A stretch of 24,141 bases of DNA from positions 1-24,141 of IMG/VR virus record IMGVR_UViG_3300020207_000156; one strand, 5' to 3'. This document shows, one piece after another, positions 9,001-21,400 of this stretch. How positions within the stretch are numbered: the first letter of the stretch is position 1; every line of letters begins with the position of its first letter. Both the position numbers and the translations under genes were made by a program. The notes below the pieces were generated by a model that was not told the origin of the DNA, made no database searches, and saw only the letters and a program-made list of their open reading frames with translations. This DNA comes from a virus.

Positions 9001-9490
9001 TGTTAATTTTGGAGAAGAAATTAATAAGATAAAGTCAATTAGTGATGAAGTTATCTATCATCCTGTTAAGTATAAAGTGCTGTTTGGAACAAGCGCATCA
9101 GAAGATCTAAAAGCAATGTTTAAAATAGTTAAAAATCCTGATAAAGTTGTAAACGACAACGAAATCAAAGCAGCAGTTATTACAGCAATTAATGAATTTT
9201 TTGCTATAGAAAACTGGGAATTTGGCGATACATTTTACTTTACAGAATTAAGTGCTTATGTCATGACGCAAGTAGCGCCAGACTTAGCAGCCTTTGTTAT
9301 TGTTCCTGTACAAGATAGTTTAACGTTTGGTAGTTTGTTCGAAGTTAAGTCAGAAGCAGATGAAGTGTTTATTAGTAGTGCAACTGTTGATAACATTGAA
9401 GTAGTTTCTTCGCTTACTGCTACTAAACTTAAAGCATCTGGAGCAATATATACAGATACATCTAGCATAAGCGGAGGAAACGTTTACTAA
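6041..9490 (+). CDS. 6: Baseplate wedge protein gp6, enlarged (1149 aa)
   Basis: gp6 forms the dimeric wedge core that closes into the inner baseplate ring. The N-terminal 120 residues are typical: DWKRVYQSFRNADFQSYDF (15-33), then SSEYLALIDLIAFLGQNLSY and RRESVLRLARLLSYNPKRNQ. The C-terminal region (about 1008-1120) also reads as gp6, with KYKVLFGTSASEDLKAMFKI and ENWEFGDTFYFTELSAYVMT. Between them is a large beta-rich middle, so the protein is about 490 residues longer than T4 gp6 (660). Residues 825-836 (DSDDDGVVDDPE) form a perfect EF-hand-type calcium loop pattern. The start has a good ribosome site and a late-promoter-like element upstream. The stop overlaps the start of the giant gene by one base (TAATG), so the two are probably translated together. 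Confidence 0.88.
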   Translation: MSTTDRQNRLLLAEDWKRVYQSFRNADFQSYDFDNLRRTMINYLRQNYPEDFNDYIESSEYLALIDLIAFLGQNLSYRIDLNARENFLELAERRESVLRLARLLSYNPKRNQSANGLLKFESVRTTEEIYDSNGTNLSGQTILWNDISNQDWYEQFIKVLNAALPANSVYGRPVKSSTVNGVSVEQYRVNGTNSDIPVYGFTKNVDGKSTQFEIVSTNIENGAIIEEAPLPGNNFAFLYRDDGQGAGSNNTGFFAHFRQGRLDQGQFTVTNPSTNQVVAIDAINVNNTDTWLYKLDTIGSEQELWTKVDAIEGNNIVYNSLNKNIRNVYSVLTRVEDRISLIFSDGTFGNLPKGSFKVYYRVSDNRSFTVSPGELINISITIPYQSKQGTSEKLTIGLELKYAIDNASTSETSASIKANAPATYYTQNRMVTGEDYNVAPLNISQEIIKVKSVNRTSSGISRYYDLLDATGKYSKTNLYGKDGVIYTQNLTSKEQFTFNTRTDIEGIIKNQIEPILANYKIKNFYYAQFSKIIVRDLGARWNQVTKAQNLTTGYLTDADGTKLRVASFTGSTLQYLEPGSMLKFVTPAGYFFMPDGSIRPGQPNIPGAKTYKWTKVISINGPGIDNTNTGEGAIALNDIIPGGINGDINSAPILQEIKPVFTTEIETQIKTQIIDQVFTYKTFGLRFDFRSSTWRVILENDLDILSTFSTGKSGDQTNQNLDSSWILLFQTDGETYTITYRGKRYVFESDREIRFYYDSSDKVFDPLTNEIVKDKISLMSINTVPVNDGYGLTPFTTPFDWEIVNEYRDNEGYVDSKKIEIGFFDSDDDGVVDDPEIFDNFITNSVSDKFIFQKKYTTTDNVEDYRYVDAFDENIQVVNTETDITTNGIDSYPANSVFYIIDTNIFKVYNTTTEVLEIVVNYRAYNGRDKIIFQYEHAADESNRIDPSSSNIIDTYVLTKQYDTKFRQYISGAISSKPVPPTSDELYVNFGEEINKIKSISDEVIYHPVKYKVLFGTSASEDLKAMFKIVKNPDKVVNDNEIKAAVITAINEFFAIENWEFGDTFYFTELSAYVMTQVAPDLAAFVIVPVQDSLTFGSLFEVKSEADEVFISSATVDNIEVVSSLTATKLKASGAIYTDTSSISGGNVY
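8513..8548 (+). other. EF-hand-like calcium-binding loop in gp6
   Basis: Residues 825-836, DSDDDGVVDDPE, have Asp at loop positions 1, 3 and 5, Gly at 6, a hydrophobic residue at 8 and Glu at 12. That is the full EF-hand or dockerin-type loop pattern. Beta-strand-like sequence flanks it (KIEIGFF before, FDNFI after), so it is more likely a lone calcium loop than a helical EF hand. Confidence 0.5.
9473..9477 (+). promoter_or_regulatory. Ribosome binding site for the giant gene
   Basis: GGAGG lies 12 bases before the ATG at 9490, within the last codons of gp6. The spacing is long, but the one-base TAATG overlap with the gp6 stop suggests coupled translation. Confidence 0.5.
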
Positions 9491-12400
9491 TGGCTTACGA
9501 AAATAATCAGTCTGAGTATCCATTACCAGTTAACGGAGATTCGGGATCTCGCAAAAGCGAAAAATTTCTCCCAAGATACTTTAGAACAGAAGTAAACAGT
9601 AAATTTTTACAAGCAACATTGGACCAGCTAACACAACCAGGTGTTGCTGAAAAACTTAATGGGTATTACGGAAGGAAAATTTCTAAAGCCTATAGTGCAT
9701 CAGACAATTATGTCGGTGATGTATCTACTCAACGAGAAAACTATCAACTTGAGCCAGTTACACTTATTAAAGACAATCTTGGAAACGTTACATTTTTAAA
9801 AGATTATAATGATTACTTAAACCAAATTAAAAGTTTTGGAGGAAATGTAGAAAATCAAGAAGTTTTAAATAGACAAGAATATTACACTTGGAATCCGCAC
9901 ATTGATTGGGATAAGTTTTCAAACTTTAGAGAATATTACTGGTTACCTTATGGACCGCAAACAATAAGAGTTGCAGGTCAGGAAAGAGGTATAGAAAGTA
10001 CTATTAAAGTTTCATTATTTGATAATTTAGATAATGTTGGTTATATTTTCTCTTCCGATGAACTAGTACAAAATCCTACACTAGTATTGTATAGAGGACA
10101 AACTTATACGTTTGAAATTGATACTCCAGGAAATCCTATTTCATTTAGAACAAAAAGAACCTTACAAGATGATTTCAACTATAACGATGGTGTTAGTGTT
10201 CAAAGCGTCGAAAAGGGAACTATTACATTTGAAGTAGATCCAAATGCTCCAGAAGCATTATATTATATTGCAGATAATAATATTAACAATAGTGGATTAA
10301 TTCAAATTAAAGACATTGAAGAAAATACAGAAATCAATGTTGAAAAAGAAATTTTAGGAAAAACAAAATATAAAACGGCATCCGGAATACAATTTTCTAA
10401 CGGAATGAAAATAAGATTTGTAGGATTAGTAACTCCAGAGATTTACAGCGAAGGCGATTGGTATGTTGAAGGTGTTGGAGAAAAGATACAACTTATAAAA
10501 GAAACTGATCTTGAAATTCCTGGACCTTATGCTGAAAATAGAGAAATACCGTTTGATACTAATGAGTTTGATAGATTACCATTTGAGACAGCAAGTGGAT
10601 ATCCAGGTGTTCCAGATTACATCCTAATAAATCGTGCAAGTAAAGATGGAAACATGTGGTCTAGATATAATCGCTGGTTCCATAAAGATGTTGTTGAACA
10701 ATCAGCATTGATTAATGGACAAACAATTAGTGCAGATCAATCTCAACGTGCAACAAGACCAATTATTGAATTCCAAGCCGGCACAAAGTTGTTTAACTTT
10801 GGATCTAAAAACAAGACTAACGTTGACTTGATAGATACATTTACAAAAGATATTTTTTCAACTATTGAAGGTTCTCAAGGATACAACATTGACGGAATAG
10901 ATTTAGTAGACGGAATGAGAGTTCTATTTGTTGCTGAAGAAGATATTAGAGAATCTGGAAAAATATATAAAGTAAAATTTATTACTCAACGAGGCATTAG
11001 ACAGATTAGTTTAATTGCAGAAGAAGATTCAGAACCGTTAGAAAATGAAACAGTACTATCTCTTAATGGAGTAGAGTATCAAGGTCGTATGTTCTACTAT
11101 GATGGAACTAAGTGGCACCTAACACAAGAAAAAACAAAAATAAATCAACCACCATTGTTTGATTTATTTGACAATAACGGTTTTAGTTATAGTGATACTT
11201 CTGTGTATCCAAATAGTGATTTTACTGGAAATAAAATATTTTCTTATAGAGAAGGCACAGGCACTAACGATAGTCAATTAGGTTTTCCATTATCATATAG
11301 AAGTATTGAAAATATTGGTGATGTAGTATTTGACTTTGATCTTGTAAACCAAGATATTACATTTACAAATGATTCTTTGTTATCAGAAACTATTCGTACA
11401 GATGCTAGTTCTGTTTTTAAGTATAAATCAAGAACTGAGTACGAAGTTCAGAATGGTTGGATTAAAGCAAACACAGAAAGTGCTCAACGAGTTTTAAGAC
11501 AGTATGTAGCAGAAGAAAATCAAACAAGATTTACAGTAGATGTTTATGACAATAGTTCTACAGTAGATTTTTTAACAATTCGAGTCACTATTAATAATGA
11601 TTTAAAATTTGAAAATATTGATTTTACCATTGACAAAACTGGATCCAATGCTGTAGTTGAGTTTACTCAACCTCTGTCAGCTAACGACATTGTTGTTTTA
11701 TATTGTAGATCTGCTGTAACAAAGAACGAGAATGGTGTATACGAATTACCTTTAAATGCAGAAAGAAATCCGCTTAATAGTGATATTGTAGAATTTACAT
11801 TAGGTGAAGTAAACGATCATGTTACTTCAATTGTACAAGAAGCCGAAGAGTTTTACGGCGTTCACCCAGGTGCCGGCAATTTAAGAGATATAGGCAATCT
11901 TTCAAGTTATGGTAGAAAATTTGTACAGCACACGGGACTAGTAAATCTATCACTATATCATATTACAGATAAAAATGCAAATATAATTAAAGCAGTTGAT
12001 TTTAACAGACGAGAGTATGCAAAGTTTAAAAGATTATTTTTACAAACAGCACTTGGTTTGGGGTTTGACGGATCTCCAAAAGCACACGTTGATTTAATTT
12101 TTAAAGAAATAAACCAAAATAAAACTACAACGCTTCCGTTTTATTTTTCCGATATGATTCCAATAGGCGGATCTAGAGTAACCGAATACGATGCCATTCC
12201 AGGAAACATTTATTATGCTCTAAACGAAGTATTTGATAATACACAACCGGGCGTTAAAGCGGTAACTGTATATCTAGACGATAATCAATTAATTTATGGA
12301 AGAGACTATACTTTTAATGCTGATGGATTTTGTGAAATAACGGCAGAAACTGTAGCAGGACAAAAGATTACAATTTACGAGTATGAAACTACAGACGGAT

Positions 12401-15400
12401 CTTATGTTCCGCCTACTCCTACAAAATTAGGGTTGTATCCTAAATTTATTCCTACAAAGTTTATAGATAACACATACCTAGAACCAACTGAAGTAATACA
12501 AGGACACGACGGATCAATAGTAAAAGCATTTGGCGATTTTAGAGATGATCTATTGCTTGAACTTGAAAAAAGAATTTTTAATAACTTAAAAGTCTCTTAC
12601 GATCCTAGTATACTTGATATTCATACATTTGTAGGTGGTGAATATAGAGATACAAATATTTTAAAAGACAGTATCGATAACGTTCTTTTAAAAGACTTTG
12701 CTTCTTGGTTAACAAATATTGATGATGTTGATTATACTGATTTTAGTTTTTATCAAAGAGATAATAGATTTACATATAACTACAGCTCAATGAAATCTCC
12801 TAACGGAACAAGTTTACCTGGCTATTGGAGATCTGTTTATAAACAAGCATACGACACTGATAGACCACATACACATCCTTGGGAAATGTTAGGTTTAACT
12901 ATTAAGCCTTCGTGGTGGGAAGAAGTTTATGGTCCAGCTCCGTATACTAGTAACAACTTGTTATTATGGGAAGATTTAGAAAAAGGTATAATTGCCCAAC
13001 CAGGGGTATCAAGAATTATTAAAGATCAATATAAGCGTCCTGGTTTAATAAATCATATTCCTGTAGATACTGGTGGAAATTTATTAAGTCCATTAGATAG
13101 TGGTTACGCTAAAAACTTTGTTGCAGCACTTTCAAAAGCTACGTTTGTTTTTGGCGACGAAGCACCAGTTGAAACAGCCTGGAGGAAAAGTTCAGAATAT
13201 CCATTTGCATTAATGAAATCATGGATACTAAACCAACCAACAAAAATAATTGGTTTAGGTTTTGATAGATTAAGAATAACACGTAATAATGCTAATCAAC
13301 TAGTATATAGTGATACACAAAAAAGAATAACCTTAGAAGATTTAAAATTCCCTAATAACTCAACAGTGTCTGATGATACAAATAGAATATATACTTCGGG
13401 ATTTGTTAATTTTATTGCAAATTATCTATCGAGTAATGTTTTATCTAATTATGAAGATTATCAAACAAATCTTAAAAGTGTAACTAATCAGATAGCATTT
13501 AAGGTTGGCGGTTTTACAGACAAAACTAAATTTAATCTAATACTTGATAGTAGAACTCCTTTAAACCAAGGAAACGTTTTCATACCGCCAGAAAACTATC
13601 AAGTAACATTGCAAACAAGTAGTCCTATTGATGTTGTTACATATAGTGGTGTTGTAATTGAAAAAGCAACTAGTGGATATATTATTAGAGGGTATGATAT
13701 ACCTAGTCCGTCTTTTAGATATTATAAACATCAAGAAAATGAAAAAGATCCTCTAGTTAATGTAGGAGGAGTAAGTGCAGGATTCGTAGAATGGGATCAA
13801 AATAAACGTTATGTTGTAGATACTATTGTAAAGTTTGAAGTAACTTATTATAGATGTACTACAGCACACACTAGTACCAGCATATTTGACCAAACTAAGT
13901 TTTCAAAACTTCCTTCATTGCCAACCGAAGGCGGCAGATCTGCTATATTTAGAACTAAGTTTGATAAAGTATTTCCACAAGAGTTACCATACGGAACATT
14001 ATTAAGAACTACACAGGAAGTTGTTGACTTTATACTAGGATATAGTGAATACTTAATTGATTCAGGATTTGTTTTTAACAATCATAATCCTAATTTAGAA
14101 ACTATTGAAAACTGGAAATTAAGTGCAAAAGAATTTATGTTCTGGACAACTCAAGCCTGGGATAGTGGAGCATTAATAACTCTTAGTCCAGGTGCACAGC
14201 GAATTGAATTTAAATCAGAGTATGCAGTAGTAGACGATATATTTGATACTTTTTATGATTACGGGTTAGTAAAAGCAGACGGCACAAAACTAAGAAAAGA
14301 ATTTTGTAATATTTTAAGAACCAATGATAATAGTTTTGTTCTTACTACAAAAAATACAGCAGACGGAATATATGCTGTAAAATTACCATTAGTTCAAAAA
14401 GAACATGCTATTGTACTTGATAATGAAACAGTATTTAAAGATGTTATATATGATTTAGCACCAGGATATAGACAAGAGCGTATTCGTGTACTAGGTTACA
14501 GAACTGCTGACTGGGCAGGCGGATATAACATTCCAGGATTTTTATATGATAATGCTACAGTAACAGAATGGCAATCTTGGAAAGATTATGCAATTGGCGA
14601 AACTGTTAAGTATAAAGAGTTTTATTATACTGCTACTACTAAAATTACAGGTAGTGAAACATTTGTTAATAGCCAATGGTATAGACTAGACGAAAAACCA
14701 GAAAGCAGACTTATTTCTAACATTGAATATAAAACTAATCAATTTGCTGATTTTTATGATTTAGATACTGATAACTTTGATATTAACCAACAAGAAATTG
14801 CACAACATTTAATTGGCTACCAAAAAAGAGATTATCTAGCAAATATTATTAACGACGATGTTAGTCAATACAAGTTCTATCAAGGAATGATTGCTGATAA
14901 AGGCACTCGTAATGTATTAACTAAATTGTTTGACGCACTTGGCGCAGCCGATAAGGAAAGTTTAGAGTTTTATGAAGAATGGGCTGTTAGAGTAGGCCAA
15001 TATGGAGCAGCTGACGGATTTGATGAAATTGAATTTTTGTTAGACGAAGAAAAGTTTAGATTAAGTCCGCAACCAATTCTACTAACTAATACTATTCCAG
15101 AGGATGTTACAGATTTAATTTATAGACAAACTCCAAGTGATATTTACGTTTCGCCTGTTAATTATACAAGCAATCCTTTCCCAGTAAGATATACACCGGA
15201 TACTCCTTTAAAAACAGCTGGATTTGTTAGAGAAGATGATGTTCAATATACAGTGAAAACATTTGATGATATATTAACTTTGGATCATACAGTGTTAACT
15301 GAAGGTGATTATATCTGGGTAACATTTGAAAAAGATTCTTGGAATGTTTATAGATATGTTGACACTCCTTGCAGAGTTACATCTCTTATTAGTACAGAAA

Positions 15401-18400
15401 GTAGCACATCTGTAGTTGTTGTTTTAGACAGATTAACTTCTGTTAAAGTTGGAGATATTATAGGTTTATATGAAACTGGAGAAGAAATTAACGGACTGTT
15501 TAAAGTAACAGAAGTTGCACTGAACAGAATAACTATTGAACTACCTGAAGATGTAACACTAAGCAATGAACTAACAGAACTCACAGGAATCCTAACAACG
15601 TTTGTTTCTAACAGAGTAGCAAATCTTGAAGAAGCAAATTCATATGCAGAAAACGACATAGGGTTTAACGAGTTACTATGGGTTGATAGCCAAACAACTG
15701 ACGGTAATGGAAAATGGGCAGTACTTAAAGCAGGTAACTCATTTAACTTTGACGAAGATTTAATAAATCCTACAAATTCAAATTACTCATTTGGTAAAAG
15801 TATATTTACTAATGATGATAATACTTTAGTTGCAGTAGGTTCTCCTGAAGATGGAGATGGAAAAGTCTTTATATATGAAAGAGTGCAAGACGGCAGCACA
15901 GCTCACGGAACACTACAATTTAAACAAGTTATAGAACCAACACTAAACTTTTCGTCAGGCGGAAGTAAGTTTGGAGAATCGGTTTCTATAAGTCCTGATG
16001 GTAAGTTCTTAGTTGTTGGAGCTCCAAATGCAAGCAATGTAAAAACAGCATATAAAGAAGAATTTAACTTTAATACAGATTATAAATTAGGTGCTATTGT
16101 ACAACATAAAGGTAATTTGTTTAAATCAAGAAGAACAGTTAGAGGTAGATCCGATAATGTTGTTTTTGGTACATTTGGTAGTGCTAGTAGTTGGAGATCA
16201 GAATTACATAAAATCTATAACTCCTATGACGATGTACCTTTAATTGCATTAGGAGACTCTCCGCTAAGAGATGTTTCAATCGATCATATATTAGTTAGAG
16301 CACCGGCTGCTGCGTTTGAAGGTAGTAATGTAGGTGATAGCGTATACTTTGATTGGAACGATATTAGTTACAATTACAATCCTATATCGGAAGTTGCTAT
16401 AACAAATATTAATTTGGCAAATCCTGTAGAAATTACAACAGCAACTGATCATGGATTTTCAGATGGTGACGAAGTAATATTTACTGATTTCCCAAATGAC
16501 GGATTCTTATTTAGACCATTTACAGGTAATGACCTATTTGACAATAGTGATGTAAACGTTCCTTATGATACTATAAGACAATACGGTGTTAAAGGATTTG
16601 AAAACAAACGATATTATGTTAAAGTTATAACTAGTCAGTTAGTTGAACTTTATAATAATGAAGAGCTTACTAATAGAGTTAACGGTAATCCAACATCTGG
16701 ATTATTTACTGGTTCTTCAGATCCAACTAGATTTAACGGATACATAAGAAAAATTAATAAGATTTTTGATGATCTTTATTCTGATGTAATAAACAAATCT
16801 TTCTTAACAACAACTGTTCATACAGTTAGAAGAAAAATTACAGATGTATTTTATGTTGTTGATCCTATAAACATTCCTAGTGTATCACAAGGAGATAGAG
16901 TTACTACAACAACAGGTAATGCTGATGTAGTTTATGTCCGCAACGAATTAGGAAGATTAATTATCTATGCTAACAATAAAAACGGTATTTTCAGTGAAAC
17001 TGGAGAATTGTTTATTAATGACCAATTCCGAATTGGAACCTATACTAGACCATTGCATGATAGTGTAGATAGAAGTTCAGTCTTAGGCGGGTATTGGGAA
17101 ATAGCGTTACCTACACCTATTACACCTAAAGATTATCAAATAGTTGATGCACCACTAATTGAACCTGCTGATGGTCTAGTGTTAGTTGATGTTAAAAATA
17201 ATAGTGCAACTGATTTAGTTAACGGATATACCGAAAGTACAGCTAGATTACCTTATAAGAGCACTATTCAAAATGCCTTAGATGTTCCAGTTACAATTAT
17301 TGCTGCTACAGGTCTACCGTTCCAAAAAGAAACAGACTTAATACGTGTACTAAGTCATAAAAGTCAAGGCGTTGGCGGCAGTGTTACAGAAATAGATGTA
17401 TTAGATCATCGTTGGGTAGTTAGATTGCCTAAAAATGTTTCTGACAAAGCAACAACTGCGTTTTCTGATGCAACAAAACCAGATCCTTATGTTGGTGTTT
17501 GGTTAAACGATATACCCGGTGTTGACGGAACATTGCCAGACTTATCGGATAGAGGTTTTGGGACAGATCCTTACAGTATTATAAACGAAACAAGAGTTCC
17601 TTTAGATTTATGGGATGGATACATTGATTATGATGTATTTGCTGAAATTCCTTTAGTGCCTGGTGATGTTATTAGAGAAGGCATTTCTGGAGCAACAGCA
17701 GAAGTTGCATATGTTCAAAGAGATCTTGACAAGGGAAGAGTGTATGTTAAAAATGTATCAGGTACATTTAGTTTTGGTGATAGATACTTCCCGGGGTTAG
17801 CACCGACGTCTATGTTCTTGTACAAGCAAGTCGGAGTACAACTTTCTAGATTTGGTACAACTGAATCAAGACAACTTGCCGACGACGATATAGGTAAACT
17901 AGCAGTATTTGGTCAATTTGATGAAAATGGAACTCCTATACCTAGAGAAATTCCACCTACACTGACATATGCTATTACATCTACTTCAGACGAAATTGCA
18001 GATTATGAAGTTAAATTTATTTCTGGAATAGAATATCATACTTGGGTTGAAGAGCGTAAACCAGGACTTCCACGTAATGCTATTGAACCAAGTACAGAAA
18101 ATAATGACTGGTTTGAAGTTGATAATATTCCAATTAATGTGCAAAGAAATGCAAGCTCTTTTGTTAATGAAGGTGCATACTTTGTTTACGAATACAATAC
18201 AGAAACATACAATTATGATTTAGTAAATGGTTATATTTTACCTAACAGAGAATCTAACAGATTCCTTGCTAGACATGTTAAAATTATTCAAAACAATAAT
18301 TTTTATAAAATTATTATCAATTCTAATGAAACACATACTAACGATACAAAACAAGAAGTTAGTGCAGATGGTAGAGGTAGATTATATTTTGTTCTTAATG

Positions 18401-21400
18401 GAACAAGCGACTATGGAACATTTAATTGGTCACTAGGAAGAGATCCAAACTTCAAAGGTGTTTATTCTAATACAAGCTCTTATTATCAAGATCAAATTGT
18501 TATCTATAATGAAGTATTTTATAAAGCATTAACAACAATGCAAGCTGAAGAGTTTGATAGTACTAAATGGAGAGTGTTAGGAGATCATATAGACTATGTT
18601 GGCTATTTGCCTAATACTTCAGGAATTACTATTATTGGTGACGATTCTAGTATTTCAAATTTAGATACAACAGCATTTGGCGATCAATTTGATATAAGTG
18701 ATAATGGCAGAGTACTAGCAACTATTGCAAGATATGAAACTGGCGATAAGTTAATAATTTATAGACTAAAAGATATGCATTTTGAATTTGCAGCGGAGTT
18801 TGATGCCCCGGCAGATTCAAAGAATTTTGGTGATAGTATTGCAGTTTCTGATAATGGTAACTTGATTGTTGTTGGAGCATATAAATCAGATGATAATGAA
18901 GCATTCCAAGGAAAAGTATTTGTTTATAAAAATGTTTCCGGAGTATATCAACTACAGCAAACTTTACACAGTCCTAATGCAGAGCTAGTTGAAGGCTTTG
19001 GACTTAATTTAAGTTTTGACGGCAACCAATTAATAGTAGCAGGAGAAGCAAGTGATATTATACTCGATACAACATTTGATAGGTATTCAGAAAGAAATAC
19101 AAATTCTTTAACAGAGTTTAATAGTAAGTTTGTAAATAATCCTAATAGTAATTTGTCAATTGGAGAAACTACATTTGACAATGGATTTACTACATATGTT
19201 AAAAAACTAAACGATAGTGGTATAGTTTACTTGTATGAAAATGTAAATGATACTCTAGTATTTGGACAACGTTTAAAATATCCTGACTTCAGAGTTAAAG
19301 ATTTTGGTAAGAATATAGTTGTTAAAAACAATTCAATTTTAGTAGGTTTGCCAGGAAGTTTGGTACAAGATAACCTAGTTGGAAAAGTAGCAGTTTACAA
19401 TAAGTTTAATGAAAGTAAAATTTGGGAAGTATTTAGAGAGCCAGTTGATCCAGCTGATATTTCAAAATTTAGAGGAAGTTTCTTATATGACACTAGTGAA
19501 AACAAAATGCTCACTAGGCTTGACATATTAGATCCAATACAAGGAAAAATTCCCGGATTAGCAGAACAAGAACTATCTTATAAAACTTACTATGACCCAG
19601 CATCTTATAATATAGGATATGCACATGATAAAGAACAATATGTTTCTTGGGGCAGTGAACATGTTGGTAAACTATGGTGGGATTTAAGTACAGTTAAGTA
19701 TGTTGATTATCATCAAGGTAGTATAACTTATGCACAAAATCATTGGAATACATTTGCTGAAGGTTCGTCAGTAGATATTTACGAATGGGTTGAATCAAAT
19801 ATTCTTCCTTCGGCTTGGGATAACTTAGCCGGTACAAATAGAGGTATTGCTTTAGGAATAAGTGGTGTTTCTAAATACGGAGATACTAGATATGTTGTAA
19901 AAGACATATACGATTCTATCTCGCAATCATTTGTAGTAAAATATTATTTTTGGGCAAAAGGAACCACAATACTACCACAAGTAGAAGGAAGATCAAAAAC
20001 TGGATTTGATGTACAGAATATTATATTAGATCCTCAAGGACAGCAATTAAAATTTGTTACTATTTTAGGCGATAATAAATTTGTTCTTTATAATTCTAAC
20101 GGTTATTTAAAAGACAAAGACATTGCAATAAATTTCCGTTATTGGACTATAGATAATCAAGATAATAACATCCATACAGAATATCAAATTATTACAGACG
20201 GATTTGAAACAAGCCGTCCTAAGAAAGTAATAGAAGATAAATGGTTTGATAGTTTAATAGGATCAGATAAATTCCATAGACCTGTTCCAGATCCTGCATT
20301 AAGTGTAAAGCAAAAATATGGAAATATGAATAGACCAAGACAGAGTTGGTTTGTTGATAGACAGGAAGCACTAAAGCAGTTTATTGAAAGAGTTAATAGA
20401 GTATTAGCAAAAGAGTTAGCTACAGATAATTTAAATCTTGCAAAGCTATTTGATGCAGAAAAAGCACCATCAACATTAACAGGATTATATGACACTGCTG
20501 TTGACACTGATGAAGAATTAAGATTTATTGGTACAGTACGTGCAGAACAAGCACAAATACAAGCAACTGTTGTTGACGGAGTTGTGACTAAGATAGATGT
20601 TATTAATAGAGGTAGAGGATACAAATATCCACCTAAGATTGAAATAACTGGAACTGGAGAAGGTTTAGAGCTAGTACCAGTATTAAACAATTTAGGCATG
20701 ATTACAAGCGTTACTATTGTAAATGGCGGGTCAAACTACACTAATGATATAACGCTTACTATAAGACCTCTTACTGCGCTTGTAAGAGCGGATAGTACTA
20801 TAGGCGGTGCCTGGTCATTGTATGCTTGGAATAGCACTACAAGAACTTGGAATATAGTTCGTCAGCAATATTATAATGTTTCGCAATATTGGCAGTATAA
20901 AGATTGGTACGAAGATGGCTATTCTGAACTTACATCTGTTGATTTCTTAATAGATGACTATTACCAGTTAAACATTATTAATGATAGTATTGGTGATATT
21001 GTTAAAATATCAAATGTTGGCGAAGGTGGATGGATTTTACTTGAAAAAATTGTTAACGTTGATACTCCTGATTACACTTCGGGATATAGAACTGTTGGTA
21101 GACAAAGAGGCACAATAGAGTTTTTACCTACACTGTATACTCAAGAAGGCGGCGATACAGAACTTAGAAAGATACTTGAAACTATAAGAGATGACTTGTT
21201 TGTTGACGAACTAGCTTCTGAATATAATCAGTTATTCTTTGCAAGTTTACGCTATGTACATACTGAACAAAACTATGTAGATTGGGCATTTAAAACCAGT
21301 TTTATTAAAGCAAAACACAACGTTGGAGAGCTTATTGAGAAAACAACATTTAACAATGATAGTTTACCTAGCTTTGAAGCATATATTGAAGAAGTTAAAC

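Noticed and set aside
18227-18436. 69-codon plus-strand frame inside the giant gene
   Set aside because: Out-of-frame overlap with continuous coding sequence, no ribosome site, no family motif.
20184-20699. 171-codon minus-strand frame opposite the giant gene
   Set aside because: Long by chance because of AT-rich codon use on the plus strand; the plus frame here encodes the conserved RPRQSWFVDR block and the product has no recognisable features.
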